DNA of 64,000 nt from Pseudomonadales bacterium. Its GTDB lineage: Bacteria; Pseudomonadota; Gammaproteobacteria; Pseudomonadales; Azotimanducaceae. Positions 19,047 through 28,374 of the stretch are shown in pieces. The notes under the pieces are model-generated. The model searched no databases. It was not told where the DNA came from and was given only the letters and a program-made list of their open reading frames with translations. Position 1 is the first letter of the stretch; the number at the start of each line of letters is the position of its first letter. The stretch lies in contig JAJECH010000001.1 of assembly GCA_022822135.1 (NCBI GenBank), positions 1-64,000 of the forward strand, given 5' to 3'. The position numbers and the translations under genes were made by a program.

Positions 19047-19844
19047 ATGAGCAAAAAACGCGAGTTCTCGGTCGTTAACAAGACCCGAAACATCGCTGCA
19101 CAGAATCGCCGTCGTGGTGTTTTCTTGTTACCGAACGCCATTACGACAGGCGCTATGTTCTCGGGTTTTTTTGCGATCATTGCGGCGACTGAAGGGAAAT
19201 TCCTCTTTGCTGGTATTGCGCTTCTTGCTGCAATGATTCTCGACGCGCTTGATGGTCGTGTCGCGCGAGCGATGAAAGCGGAGAGCGACTTTGGTAAACA
19301 GTTTGATTCGTTGTCCGACATGGTCGCATTCGGCGTTGCACCAGGCGTGCTTGCGTTCGAATGGGGTCTCAATTCCCTAAGTCAGATCGGCTGGGCGATT
19401 ACGTTCCTCTATATGGCGTGCGCCGCACTCCGCTTGGCCCGATTCAACATCGCAGGCGACAGTTCGTCATTTACCGGATTGCCGTCTCCGATGGCTTGTG
19501 GTGTAGTGGCATCGGCGGCTTGGTTGTGGGCTGACTTTTTCCAGTCGCCACCGCATATCTCAGTCGTTATCGTAATGGCGGCATTAGTGGTTGGGATCGC
19601 GTTGTTGATGGTCTCAAATATCCGCTACTACTCGCCAAAACTCTTTCGAATTAGAGGTCGGGTTCCGTACGTCTCGTTCGTTGTATTAGTGCTTGTGCTG
19701 GCGGTGATATTTGTGAATCCGCCGCTGGTGTTCTTCATCTGTACGATGGGATATGCGCTCTCGGGACCGGCAGAGTTCATTTGGCGTAGATTGAAGAAAG
19801 CAACACCAAGTGAAGAAGCAATCGATGAAGAATCTGTTGACTGA
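19047..19844 (+). CDS. pssA: CDP-diacylglycerol-serine O-phosphatidyltransferase
   Basis: Membrane enzyme making phosphatidylserine, the precursor of phosphatidylethanolamine. The CDP-alcohol phosphotransferase motif is complete: DALDGRVAR followed by the G and two D residues in FGKQFDSLSD. Several membrane segments follow. 265 residues fits the type II (Bacillus/Pseudomonas-like) enzyme rather than the peripheral E. coli PssA. Placement right behind ilvC is also known from Pseudomonas, which supports the call. Likely part of the ilv transcript. Confidence 0.94.
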   Translation: MSKKREFSVVNKTRNIAAQNRRRGVFLLPNAITTGAMFSGFFAIIAATEGKFLFAGIALLAAMILDALDGRVARAMKAESDFGKQFDSLSDMVAFGVAPGVLAFEWGLNSLSQIGWAITFLYMACAALRLARFNIAGDSSSFTGLPSPMACGVVASAAWLWADFFQSPPHISVVIVMAALVVGIALLMVSNIRYYSPKLFRIRGRVPYVSFVVLVLVLAVIFVNPPLVFFICTMGYALSGPAEFIWRRLKKATPSEEAIDEESVD

Positions 19845-19924
19845 GCAAGGTCGTTCGGTTAATTTGTGCCAACAAAGAACTTCCGCGTTGAGAATAGTTC
19901 TAATGAAATGGAGGGGAGTGTGAG

Positions 19925-20884
19925 ATGCTAATCCGAATTCCAAGAAAAAACGACCCAAAACCGTCTGAGATCACTCCTGAGCAGATTTACCATGCTCGAA
20001 GAAAGATCCTGCAAGGTACCGGCGCGTTCGCCGCTCTCTCTGCTGTACATGCCAGCGGTCTGCCGTCGGACTGGATTGAGTCTCGCGGCTACACGAAGCA
20101 CGAACCTGTACCTGACCTCGAAATCACACCATCGCCCTATACGACTCAATACAACAATTTTTACGAGTTTGGTACCGATAAAGACGACCCTATGCGTTAC
20201 GCAGACGTTATGACAATCGACCCTTGGTCGGTCGAAGTTACGGGTCTCGTTGCAAAGCCAGGCAAGTACGCAATTGAAGATGTATTGGCGGGGATTGACC
20301 TAGAGGAACGGATTTATCGGCTTAGATGCGTTGAAGCGTGGTCTGCCGTAATTCCTTGGGTCGGTTTCCCAGTGAAGAAAGTACTTGATAAATTCGAGCC
20401 ACTCGGCTCAGCGAAATACGTGAAGTTCACCACGCATTTGAATCGGGATGAGATGCGTGGTACTCGATCGTTCTTTAGCAGCATCGACTTTCCGTATATC
20501 GAAGGTTTACGGTTAGACGAAGCTAATCATGATCTCGCGATTTTCGCAGTTGGGATGTACGGTGATGAACTGCTCAATCAGAACGGCGCACCATTCAGGC
20601 TTGTCGTGCCATGGAAATACGGCTTTAAGAGCATCAAGTCGATCGTCAAAATCGAATTGATGGAAAAAGAGCCGCCTACGACGTGGAACCTTAGTGCGCC
20701 GCAGGAGTACGGCTTTTATTCCAACGTAAATCCAAAAGTCGATCACCCACGATGGTCACAAGCCAGTGAACGGGTACTGGGCTCTGGTTTGTTTGCGCGG
20801 AACCAGCCGACACTTATGTTCAACGGTTATGCGGACCAAGTGGCTGGGCTCTACGAAGGGATGAACCTTCGTCGCAATTACTAG
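19925..20884 (+). CDS. msrP: Periplasmic methionine sulfoxide reductase, molybdenum subunit
   Basis: MsrP (YedY) repairs oxidised methionines in periplasmic proteins. The N terminus has a twin-arginine type signal (ARRKILQGTGAFAAL), consistent with Tat export of a folded molybdopterin enzyme. The molybdenum-ligating cysteine is the one in YRLRCVEAWS, and the fold continues through FGMYGDELLN-like AVGMYGDELL. 319 residues, near E. coli 334. A ribosome binding site AAATGGAGGGGAGTG lies just before the ATG at 19925. The membrane haem partner msrQ, normally next door, is absent here. Confidence 0.93.
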   Translation: MLIRIPRKNDPKPSEITPEQIYHARRKILQGTGAFAALSAVHASGLPSDWIESRGYTKHEPVPDLEITPSPYTTQYNNFYEFGTDKDDPMRYADVMTIDPWSVEVTGLVAKPGKYAIEDVLAGIDLEERIYRLRCVEAWSAVIPWVGFPVKKVLDKFEPLGSAKYVKFTTHLNRDEMRGTRSFFSSIDFPYIEGLRLDEANHDLAIFAVGMYGDELLNQNGAPFRLVVPWKYGFKSIKSIVKIELMEKEPPTTWNLSAPQEYGFYSNVNPKVDHPRWSQASERVLGSGLFARNQPTLMFNGYADQVAGLYEGMNLRRNY

Positions 20885-20894
20885 TGGAAGTGCC

Positions 20895-20912
20895 CTGGGT
20901 ACGGAGACCCAG
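20895..20912 (+). terminator. Hairpin between convergent msrP and the tauD-like gene
   Basis: CTGGGT (20895-20900) and ACCCAG (20907-20912) form a 6-bp stem with a 6-base loop, 10 bases after the msrP stop. No T-run follows, so termination is only plausible from position. Confidence 0.35.
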
Positions 20913-20945
20913 AGCATGTTCTAAAGAGGTGTTTGGTCGCTTCGT

Positions 20946-21772
20946 CTAGCGAGAAGGACGCTCGTCGCACAACACGGCGACACGATGCAGTTCGCGCTCC
21001 TCGTACCCATAGTCGGGAGGGGCACAGTGCTGAACGCATCGGTTGTCCCAAATAGATAACGTACCTACCTCGTATGAACGCGCGCTTGATAGCGGACTCG
21101 TGTACAGTGCTCGCTCAGCATATTCATGATGCCTTTGCTCTCATAAGGCGATAAACCCGAAATTCGACGAGTAAATCCTGCGTTTACGTAGAGTGCCTTG
21201 CGTCCCGTTTCTGGATGGGTGAGAACAACGGGGTGTGTTGCGGGTTTCCTGATGAGGTCAATGTCAAAGTTTCGGCCATCGTGCTCGGCGTCGAGCTTTT
21301 CGAGGAGCTCTTTCATTGGTTCGGAAAGGTCCTCATACGCCTTGTACTGAGACGCGTAGACGGTATCGCCCCCAATCGATGGTACCTTTCGAGCAAGCAG
21401 CATCGAGATTTTCGGTGGAATTTCCTTCCAACTTACGTCCGAGTGCCATCCTTCTGCACTAGCTCGACCTTTTGGCCCTGATCGGATGTTGAGCATGTCA
21501 TCGAAACCTTTCACGGTCGGCGAATAACCGTGCACGTCTAACTCGCCCCATAACAAGCCGAAATTCCGCAAATCTTCGTCGGTGAGGTGTGCCTGTCCGT
21601 GTACGGCGAGCACAGAGTACTGCATAAGTAAGGAGTGGACAGTCTCAAATCCGGCCTCATCAAGATCTTTGAGATCTAACCCACGTACCTCTGCACCAAG
21701 CGCACCACTTATCGGACGGATATCGAGGTCAAGCTCGGAGTTGTTCTTTATGTCATACAACGGTTCTGCCAT
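20946..21772 (-). pseudogene. TauD/TfdA-family dioxygenase, frameshifted
   Basis: Iron(II)/2-oxoglutarate dioxygenase of the taurine/2,4-D family. The first frame gives 235 residues to a stop at 21065, with the first two iron ligands in HSDVSW (His110, Asp112). The missing C terminus continues in another frame from about 21110 to a TAG at 20946-20948 and reads GTLSIWDNRCVQHCAPPDYG, which holds the third ligand His and the 2-oxoglutarate Arg region (EERELHRVAV). The spacing between the two parts is one base short of the family alignment, so a single-base deletion in 21065-21110 is the likely cause. A strong ribosome binding site (GGGGGAG) still precedes the ATG. Either a recent pseudogene or a sequencing error. 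Confidence 0.85.
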
Positions 21773-22397
21773 GAGATCTCCCCCGTGAAGTGATCAGCTG
21801 GTTACTCTACTTGGTTTGTTGGGCGTACACTACGATCCATTCGAGCATCACTGCGCTGAAAGGCGTATGTTCAAAGAATCTGTGCGCATGCCACATTTTA
21901 TGTGGCTTGACGCTGCAATTGATGAGAGGTATAGCTTCGACCGAACGAGTGTCATTAGACACTGATACAACCGTCGTTCAGCGGTTTGTGAACTGGGTCT
22001 GCCAAGAAATGTTGAGAAAGCGCTCAACCGCCGCAAACTCAAGGGAAGGAGTCGCTGCATCGGCAGGACTTAGGAGGGTATGCTGAGCACGATTGCGGCT
22101 GCTGAGCGCTTATCAGCGGATTACGCTATTTACGTCTCCTCAGTTAGAATTCCCTGTGAGAGAAAGGACTGGCCATTCCTTAAGCAATCCATGTACGACC
22201 GGGGTCGTTGCTCTTGACCATGCGAATGCGCGCATGGCGGAATTAGCATCCGTGCGGACCAGTCCAAATCGCGCCACACTCGGAACATGACAGCATTACC
22301 TGCCATCTTCTCCTCGTTCCAGCGTTAGCGCAAATGCCTTCATCAGGTTTCTGTTTATCGTTTGTTGGGTTAGCATACACCTAATGCATATGCTTTG
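21773..22397. other. 625-base stretch without a convincing gene
   Basis: Between the divergent starts/ends of the tauD-like gene and the MerR-type gene no frame looks like a complete gene. On the plus strand one frame (about 21790-21963, then on past stops to about 22210) is protein-like in patches, for example MFKESVRMPHFMWLDAAIDE, but is broken by stops. It may be an eroded gene. No repeats or RNA genes were seen. Confidence 0.35.
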
Positions 22398-23393
22398 TCA
22401 ACCCCTGTCCTCTACTTTGCTTTGATTTTCAGTTGATTCACGGGCGAACATAAGAATTTCAGCAATTTCACTATGAACCGAATGCAGCTGATCAACGAGG
22501 TGCTTCGCGAGACCGTCGTTCGGAGTCAGCTGCTGTAAGGCTTCACGTTCGGCCAAACCGCACATGTCTGCGAGATGCTGGTACAGATTTACGATATCCG
22601 CTACTGCTATTCCCGCGACTCGATGCGAAGATCTTGCAAGACGCGCTAACTCGCGAGATGGGAATGCCGTCGACGAAACATCTGACACCTCATTGCGTAC
22701 GGCGAGTACGTTTTTGATCTCGTCAAGTACGGCGTCCCACGACAGGTCATCACCGTCGAGAAGGGATACGCCCTTCTGCTGAGCGTCCTTTTGATACTGT
22801 TCGAACGTGGTAGGGTTGTTAAGGAATGACACGCCTATGACGTGGCAATCGGGGTGATTGAATTCGTCGATCTGTCCCCTTAACTTATTGATATAGTTCA
22901 AGTCCCAGCCAGAAGGCAGTTCGACGATCGCGATGTCCAACCCAGCGTGATCAAGTCTCTTCAGATACTGAAGGAACGCTTCAATATCGTCAAGATTCGG
23001 TGCTACCGTGCGAATTGGTTCGCTTTCGATGGTGGTATCTCGTATTTCGTCCAACCGCCATCCCGCTACAACAACCTTCGCGTCTGTGTTCATTTCTGGC
23101 GTGACATGGAGCCCGGGCGACGCATGGAGTTGGGCGACTAATTGCTTTAACGCATCGTCGCTCTTCAGACATAGCTCACCGATCGAATAACCGATTCCAG
23201 ACTGGATGAGTGTGTTCAGTGCTTTCATCCGTTCGACTTGCTCGGTTGTGTAGTAACGTGTGTTGCCAACGCGTTGAATCGGTTGCAGTTGACCGCGCTT
23301 GTCCCAGGCGCGCAGCGTCTCGACCCGAATGCCTGATAGATGGCTCGCAGTACTGATCTTGACGAGATTTTGTCTAGTTTCCAAGGTTGACAT
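22398..23393 (-). CDS. MerR-type transcriptional regulator with unknown effector domain
   Basis: The N-terminal 70 residues are a MerR winged helix-turn-helix: VKISTASHLSGIRVETLRAW followed by the wing with NTRYYTTEQVERMKALN. A linker and helical region follow, then an alpha/beta domain (about residues 105-235) and a helical C terminus, 331 residues in all. The layout recalls the CarH/LitR group, but the cobalamin-binding His motif is not visible, so the effector is unknown. It is divergent from the acyl-CoA ligase gene across a 261-base AT-rich gap and may control that cluster. Confidence 0.82.
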   Translation of the reverse strand: MSTLETRQNLVKISTASHLSGIRVETLRAWDKRGQLQPIQRVGNTRYYTTEQVERMKALNTLIQSGIGYSIGELCLKSDDALKQLVAQLHASPGLHVTPEMNTDAKVVVAGWRLDEIRDTTIESEPIRTVAPNLDDIEAFLQYLKRLDHAGLDIAIVELPSGWDLNYINKLRGQIDEFNHPDCHVIGVSFLNNPTTFEQYQKDAQQKGVSLLDGDDLSWDAVLDEIKNVLAVRNEVSDVSSTAFPSRELARLARSSHRVAGIAVADIVNLYQHLADMCGLAEREALQQLTPNDGLAKHLVDQLHSVHSEIAEILMFARESTENQSKVEDRG

Positions 23394-23654
23394 AGCGCTT
23401 CGTATCTAATCTAACTTTGACTCAAGGAAGGATTGTAGGGCAGATGTCCACCTTTAGCAAGTGTGTTGTTTAGTGATATATGTACAGTTAAAGAGGAGAT
23501 TGGCAAGATTGGCTGGGCAATGTTTAGTTCAATATTCGAGTAATTAAGCAATATATATCTAATTGTTAGCTTCTGTCTAGTTTTGCTTAGCCAATGCGCC
23601 GTTGTGCGCTATTTCCGCAAATATCATTGCATCTTTTCCAGAAAAGTACAACAG
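23394..23654. promoter_or_regulatory. AT-rich divergent control region of MerR gene and CoA-ligase gene
   Basis: This 261-base gap is clearly richer in A and T than its neighbours, especially 23461-23585. It contains the palindrome TGTACA at 23481-23486, the core of operators bound by CarH/LitR-type MerR proteins, but only one copy was found. It must hold the promoters of both divergent genes; no unambiguous -35/-10 pair could be fixed. Confidence 0.4.
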
Positions 23655-25193
23655 ATGTATACGCGAATCGGCGATTTGTTAGAACGTCGTGCACATCTTT
23701 CCCCTGACCGGATTGGTTACATAGATGAGACGGGAGAAAGATTGACGTTCAGGCAGCTAGATGATCGTAGCAATCGCATTGCCAACGCGTTCGTTGCTGA
23801 AGGAATTAAGGCTGGTGACCGCGTTGCACTTCTTTTAATGAACTGCAGTGAGTTTGTTGAGTTGTTTTTTGCGCTTGGGAAGATCGGATGCGTGGTTGTT
23901 CCGCTAAATTGGCGACTCGTCGCAGATGAGCTTGAATTCATCCTCAAGGATAGTGGCGCAACAAAGCTGGTATTCAGTGACGAATTCGGGGAAACCGTCA
24001 CGGATCTGCACAGTCGCGGCGACAAAACCGACATTAATGAGTGGATGCAAGTAACGGATGAAAACTCGTTGCCTTTCGCTATCGACTATCGGGAGTTTCG
24101 CGACCGTGGACCTGCGACACCGCCGGACTCGAGCGTGTCACTTGATGATGTTCTCTACATCATGTATACATCCGGCACGACAGGATTGCCAAAAGGCGTC
24201 GTTCATACCCACCGGTCGTCGTTCGCAGGCACATTGACGATTGCCGCAACAACATACTTCCGTGAAGACGACGTGTTCCTTTCGCCGTTACCGATGTTTC
24301 ATGTCGGCGCGCTCACGCCGCTGACACTTTCGATCTATAGCGGTATTACCGCTGTGGTCATGCGGAACTTCGATCCCGTATCTGCTTGGGAATTGATCGA
24401 TCGGGAAAAGGTCACGGTCGGTTTGCTCGTTCCCGCGATGATGAATTTCATGCTTCAAGTACCCAATCTCGATCGGTTCAATATTGAACAGTGGCGATGG
24501 GTCATGACCGGCGCGGCACCAGTTCCGTATGCAGCGATCGAAGCGTATACCAACATAGGCATCGACGTCATGCAGGTATACGGTCTCACCGAATCTTGTG
24601 GACCAGCGTGTCTGTGTACTGGAGCAGAATCGCTTGAAAGAATCGGTACTACCGGACGATCGTTCTTCCATACCGACGTTAAGGTCGTTCGTCCTGATGG
24701 CGAAGACTGTAGACCAGACGAGGCCGGTGAGGTGCTTGTTCGAGGCGAGCACATCATGCGTGAGTATTGGAATCGCCCGGAAGCTACTGCGGAGACGGTT
24801 GTTGACGGGTGGCTACATACGGGTGATGTCGGGACGATGGACGCTGATGGGTTCGTATACATTCAAGACCGTCTTAAGGACATGATCATTTCGGGTGGCG
24901 AAAACGTGTATCCGGCGGAAATTGAGAACTTGCTCATGACGCTGGACGGCGTGAAGGACTGCGGCGTGATCGGTCAACCTAGCGAACGATGGGGTGAAAG
25001 CCCGTTTGCGCTAATCATGGCTGAAGAAGACGCATTAACGGAAGCGTCGGTTATGCAGTTTCTGAACGGTAAATTAGCCCGATTCAAAATGCCTTGTGGG
25101 GTCGCATTCGTCGACGAAATTCCGCGAAATCCAAGTGGCAAGATTTTGAAACGAATCCTCCGAGAGCAATTCCCAGGTCCTGCACCGGTTTAG
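23655..25193 (+). CDS. Acyl-CoA synthetase (AMP-forming ligase)
   Basis: Activates a carboxylic acid to its CoA thioester through an acyl-adenylate. ANL-family motifs are in order: MYTSGTTGLPKGVVHTHRS (P-loop), YGLTES, GWLHTGDVG, DRLKDMIISGGENVYP, and the catalytic C-terminal Lys in NPSGKILKR. The ATG at 23655 gives 512 residues and a normal N terminus (MYTRIGDLLERRA); an upstream TTG at 23583 is less likely. The gene downstream starts 4 bases later. Substrate class (fatty, aromatic or short branched acid) cannot be told. Confidence 0.93.
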   Translation: MYTRIGDLLERRAHLSPDRIGYIDETGERLTFRQLDDRSNRIANAFVAEGIKAGDRVALLLMNCSEFVELFFALGKIGCVVVPLNWRLVADELEFILKDSGATKLVFSDEFGETVTDLHSRGDKTDINEWMQVTDENSLPFAIDYREFRDRGPATPPDSSVSLDDVLYIMYTSGTTGLPKGVVHTHRSSFAGTLTIAATTYFREDDVFLSPLPMFHVGALTPLTLSIYSGITAVVMRNFDPVSAWELIDREKVTVGLLVPAMMNFMLQVPNLDRFNIEQWRWVMTGAAPVPYAAIEAYTNIGIDVMQVYGLTESCGPACLCTGAESLERIGTTGRSFFHTDVKVVRPDGEDCRPDEAGEVLVRGEHIMREYWNRPEATAETVVDGWLHTGDVGTMDADGFVYIQDRLKDMIISGGENVYPAEIENLLMTLDGVKDCGVIGQPSERWGESPFALIMAEEDALTEASVMQFLNGKLARFKMPCGVAFVDEIPRNPSGKILKRILREQFPGPAPV

Positions 25194-25197
25194 CTGG

Positions 25198-26199
25198 ATG
25201 ACACTCGACGAGCTCGCTCAGCGGCTAACTCCGTTCTGCAACGCGCATTTCGAAGAACGCGTCATCGCTGTGGAGAACGTGCGAAACATGCCGGGACATG
25301 CGGGATTCTCGTACGGCTTTGATGTCACTACTGCCGAAGGAATTTCGCGTTGGTATATCCGCGTGCCGCCGCCCAACGTGAATTGGCGTGGGACCGCAGA
25401 CGTGCTACGTCAGGTCGAGGTTCTCAATGCGTTGGACGGGACCTCGGTCCCGCACTGTTCTGTGCAATGGTCGGGTGATGATCTGCAATGGTTTGATTGC
25501 CCTTACTTCGTCGTACCTTTTATAGACGGAGATACCCTGAAGGTTTCGCCAGGTGAATGGGCTAGTGAATTAAGTGAGTCGAAGTTAGCGGATCTCGGCC
25601 GTCAGGTCATGGGCGCGTTAGCGAACGTGCATCGGGTTGACACTGATAAGGTGCCTTATTTAGGCGATCCGGTTCCATTCGATGACGACGTTAAACGATG
25701 GGATCGGTTCTATGAAAGATCCGCCGATCCGCATTTGTTGTCACGCGTACCAGAGTGCCGTACTCGTCTGCTTGAGACCTTACCGCACGACGCACCGGTT
25801 GGGATTTTTCACGGTGACTTTCAAACATCGAATCTATTGTGTTCGTTAGACGGTGAGCTTCGTGCGGTAATCGACTGGGAATTAACGGGCGTAGGCGCTA
25901 CCTTAAACGACGTTGGTTGGATCTGCACGTTCAGTGATCCTGATGCATGGTCCAAAGAACAAGGTGGACGCCCTATGTTCCTGGACCCCCAGACTCTTTC
26001 GCACTATTACGTCGACGCGTACGGTTCCGAGTTGCCGGACATTCGCTGGTTTCGTGCACTGGCCGCTTATAAATTCGCGATCATCACGGGATTCAACTTA
26101 AGTTTGCATCGTCGCGGTAAACGCCCTGACCCGAGTTGGGAGCAAACCGCGCTTTCTATGAAACCGTTGATCGATCGCGCTCTCGAATTGCTTGGCTAA
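25198..26199 (+). CDS. APH-fold phosphotransferase, ACAD10/LvaA-like
   Basis: Kinase of the aminoglycoside/choline phosphotransferase fold. The catalytic loop HGDFQTSN is at 205-212 and the metal-binding DWE at 226-228. The N-lobe pattern (LRQVEVLNALDGTSVPHC, then YFVVPFIDG) matches the kinases associated with acyl-CoA dehydrogenases, such as ACAD10/11 and Pseudomonas LvaA, which phosphorylates a 4-hydroxyacyl-CoA, rather than antibiotic kinases. It follows the CoA ligase by 4 bases, so the two are one operon and the ligase product is a plausible substrate. 333 residues. Confidence 0.8.
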   Translation: MTLDELAQRLTPFCNAHFEERVIAVENVRNMPGHAGFSYGFDVTTAEGISRWYIRVPPPNVNWRGTADVLRQVEVLNALDGTSVPHCSVQWSGDDLQWFDCPYFVVPFIDGDTLKVSPGEWASELSESKLADLGRQVMGALANVHRVDTDKVPYLGDPVPFDDDVKRWDRFYERSADPHLLSRVPECRTRLLETLPHDAPVGIFHGDFQTSNLLCSLDGELRAVIDWELTGVGATLNDVGWICTFSDPDAWSKEQGGRPMFLDPQTLSHYYVDAYGSELPDIRWFRALAAYKFAIITGFNLSLHRRGKRPDPSWEQTALSMKPLIDRALELLG

Positions 26200-26219
26200 A
26201 ACAATCGAGTTCGGTAGGT

Positions 26220-27311
26220 CTAGTTAAATTCGAGGATCGAGCGTCCCGCGATCTTTCCTTCTTCTAGCGCCGTCGTCGCTTCGTTGATGTCATCAATTCG
26301 ATAGCGCTCCGTGACGAGTGATTCGAGGTCCAACTGACCGGACTGATGCCATTCGAGGAATAGTGGGAAATCGCGGTCGGGACAACAAGATCCGCCGATC
26401 GATCCACGAAACTGTTTCTCTGTTCCCAACATTTCACCGGCGTTCAGTTCAACTGTCGTTTGTGGTACGCCAACGAGCACCGCTGTGCCTCCTTGGCGCG
26501 CACCGAATCGACCCGGTCGCACAGCCGGCACGATTTGTTCCATGGTCACCTTAAGACCGATACAGTCAAACGCGAAATCCGCACCCGTGATCGGCCGTCC
26601 GCTGATTGCGAATCCTTCGTGCGATGTCAATTCGTGAATGGCTTCGACGGGATTCACCTCAGATGCATTGATCCCGTGTGTTGCACCGAAGAGTTTTGCG
26701 AACTCAAGCTTGGCTTCGTCTAGATCAATTGCAATGATCGGGTCTGCACCGCGGAATTTCGCGCCGACGATCGCTGAAAGACCCACACCACCGACGCCAA
26801 AAACTGCTACGGAATCACCAGGTTTGATATCCACCGTATTGATCGCCGCGCCGGCGCCGGTCATGACCGCACAGCCGATGATGGACGTTACGTCCTTCGC
26901 AATGTCAGGTTGAGCTTTGACGACAAACTGTTGGTCGGCAATCGTGTGGTCGGCCCAGGTGAATACGTTTTGTGAGACTGCATCCCCAAGGGATGTTGAA
27001 AGGGTGGCCGCTGCCGGTCTTGCATCGGTCATTTGCGAGTTTCGAGGTACCCAAGTCACCAAGACTGTATCTCCTTCGGCGACATGAGTGACTTCGGACC
27101 CTGCTTGCAACACGATACCTGTCGACTCATGACCGAGAAGTGTCGGACCGCGTCGAGGGTTGTGCATTTGGTGCAGTTGAGAGTGACAAATGCCTGACGC
27201 ATATTGCTTGACGACGACTTGCGTCGGACCGGGGTCCGGAATCGAAATTTCTTCGACGTTTAGCGGAGCTTGCTCCTGTGGAAGTACGACGACACGTGCA
27301 GACGTGGGCAT
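26220..27311 (-). CDS. Zinc-type alcohol dehydrogenase (MDR family)
   Basis: Oxidises an alcohol or reduces an aldehyde with NAD(P). Catalytic zinc ligands are Cys in SGICHSQ, the GHE motif, and Cys in IIGCAVMTGAGAAINT; the cofactor site is GVGGVGLSAI. The lobe that normally carries four structural-zinc cysteines (after VLVTWVPR) has none, which is unusual for the class III-like sequence. 363 residues. It is convergent with the phosphotransferase gene at 26199, with 20 bases between, so it is not in the ligase operon. Confidence 0.88.
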   Translation of the reverse strand: MPTSARVVVLPQEQAPLNVEEISIPDPGPTQVVVKQYASGICHSQLHQMHNPRRGPTLLGHESTGIVLQAGSEVTHVAEGDTVLVTWVPRNSQMTDARPAAATLSTSLGDAVSQNVFTWADHTIADQQFVVKAQPDIAKDVTSIIGCAVMTGAGAAINTVDIKPGDSVAVFGVGGVGLSAIVGAKFRGADPIIAIDLDEAKLEFAKLFGATHGINASEVNPVEAIHELTSHEGFAISGRPITGADFAFDCIGLKVTMEQIVPAVRPGRFGARQGGTAVLVGVPQTTVELNAGEMLGTEKQFRGSIGGSCCPDRDFPLFLEWHQSGQLDLESLVTERYRIDDINEATTALEEGKIAGRSILEFN

Positions 27312-27453
27312 GGCATTACTCAGATTGAATTCATCGGTTCGTGAATGCTATCCCAAAACTCTCTCCGTTTCCGTCTTTCACATGCGATCATTCGTTCATA
27401 ATCGTGCGTAGGAGCGATGCCGATTGAGTAATGAAATCGGGAGCTCCGAGTTG

Positions 27454-28374
27454 CTATGCGGGCGCGTATACGTCTTCGAGTTCGCCGTCAAGCGTTCGAC
27501 GTTCTACCCAATCTATCGCGGCAGATCGCAAAGACGGGTTATCGATCGCACGACCGTAAGCGATCTGTTCAAGCGCGTAACACAAACCGTGCACCCTTAT
27601 CTGTGCGAAATCCTCGCTATTCGGATCGACGTAGTAATGGTTCATGATCGCCTTCAGCGCGTCATCGCCGCCCCACGCCCAGATCCCTGCGAGATCGACA
27701 AATCCATTCGCGGTTGCGCTGTCCGCCCAATCAATTAGTGCCGCGACGTGCGCATGATCGTGCATGAGAATGTGCTCAACACCAAGGTCGTTGTGAGTTG
27801 TGACTTGATGGCTTGTTCGCTCACGGAAGCGGTAGGATGTCAACGCATCTCTAACCTTACGTTCGATGTCGATGCCTAGATCGGGCTGTGCCTTTGTGAC
27901 GATTTCGTCGAAGCCTTCGGTCCACAGCGATAGCGGATCGACCGGGACGAGAGGTGGTGTCAAAGATTGTTGGTGAAGCATTGTGAGTACCTCGCCTATA
28001 GTCTTTCCAATAGATATGAGGTCACATGAATCGCTCGCAAAGTTAATCAAAGGAGAACCCGCGAGATAGGCATACCCAGCAAAGGGTTTATGGAAATCAG
28101 TCGGTCGGTCGACCCAATACTCAAACCTCGGTGTTTCAACCGGAAGGTGTAATTGATTCAGGATTCTTTGCTCATGAACCAAGGTATCGATGTCGCTGTG
28201 ACGCTTTGGAAAACGAAACACCCAGTGGTCGTTTATGAGCCAGTTATAGAAGTCCCACCCCTCGCCGAGAAATTGAACTTCCTTTACCGAGAGATCGGTG
28301 TTCTTCGAAACGATCGCGAGGACTTGATCAGAGTCAAGCTCATACTCAGCAGCCCACGGCGTTTGCCTGGTCAT
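27454..28374 (-). CDS. APH-fold phosphotransferase, macrolide-kinase-like
   Basis: A second kinase of the aminoglycoside phosphotransferase fold. It has FLGEGWDFYNW and WVFRFPKR in the N-lobe, the catalytic THNDLGVEHIL near 193-203 and DWAD at 215-218. This pattern is closest to the macrolide 2'-phosphotransferase group, but chromosomal members mostly have unknown substrates, and resistance should not be assumed. Start ATG at 28374 is preferred over GTG at 28386. It lies upstream of the alcohol dehydrogenase on the same strand with a 142-base gap. Confidence 0.75.
   Translation of the reverse strand: MTRQTPWAAEYELDSDQVLAIVSKNTDLSVKEVQFLGEGWDFYNWLINDHWVFRFPKRHSDIDTLVHEQRILNQLHLPVETPRFEYWVDRPTDFHKPFAGYAYLAGSPLINFASDSCDLISIGKTIGEVLTMLHQQSLTPPLVPVDPLSLWTEGFDEIVTKAQPDLGIDIERKVRDALTSYRFRERTSHQVTTHNDLGVEHILMHDHAHVAALIDWADSATANGFVDLAGIWAWGGDDALKAIMNHYYVDPNSEDFAQIRVHGLCYALEQIAYGRAIDNPSLRSAAIDWVERRTLDGELEDVYAPA

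Noticed and set aside
25198-26199. Calling the APH-fold gene an aminoglycoside resistance gene
   Set aside because: The sequence pattern and the operon with a CoA ligase fit the acyl-CoA-associated kinase group better.
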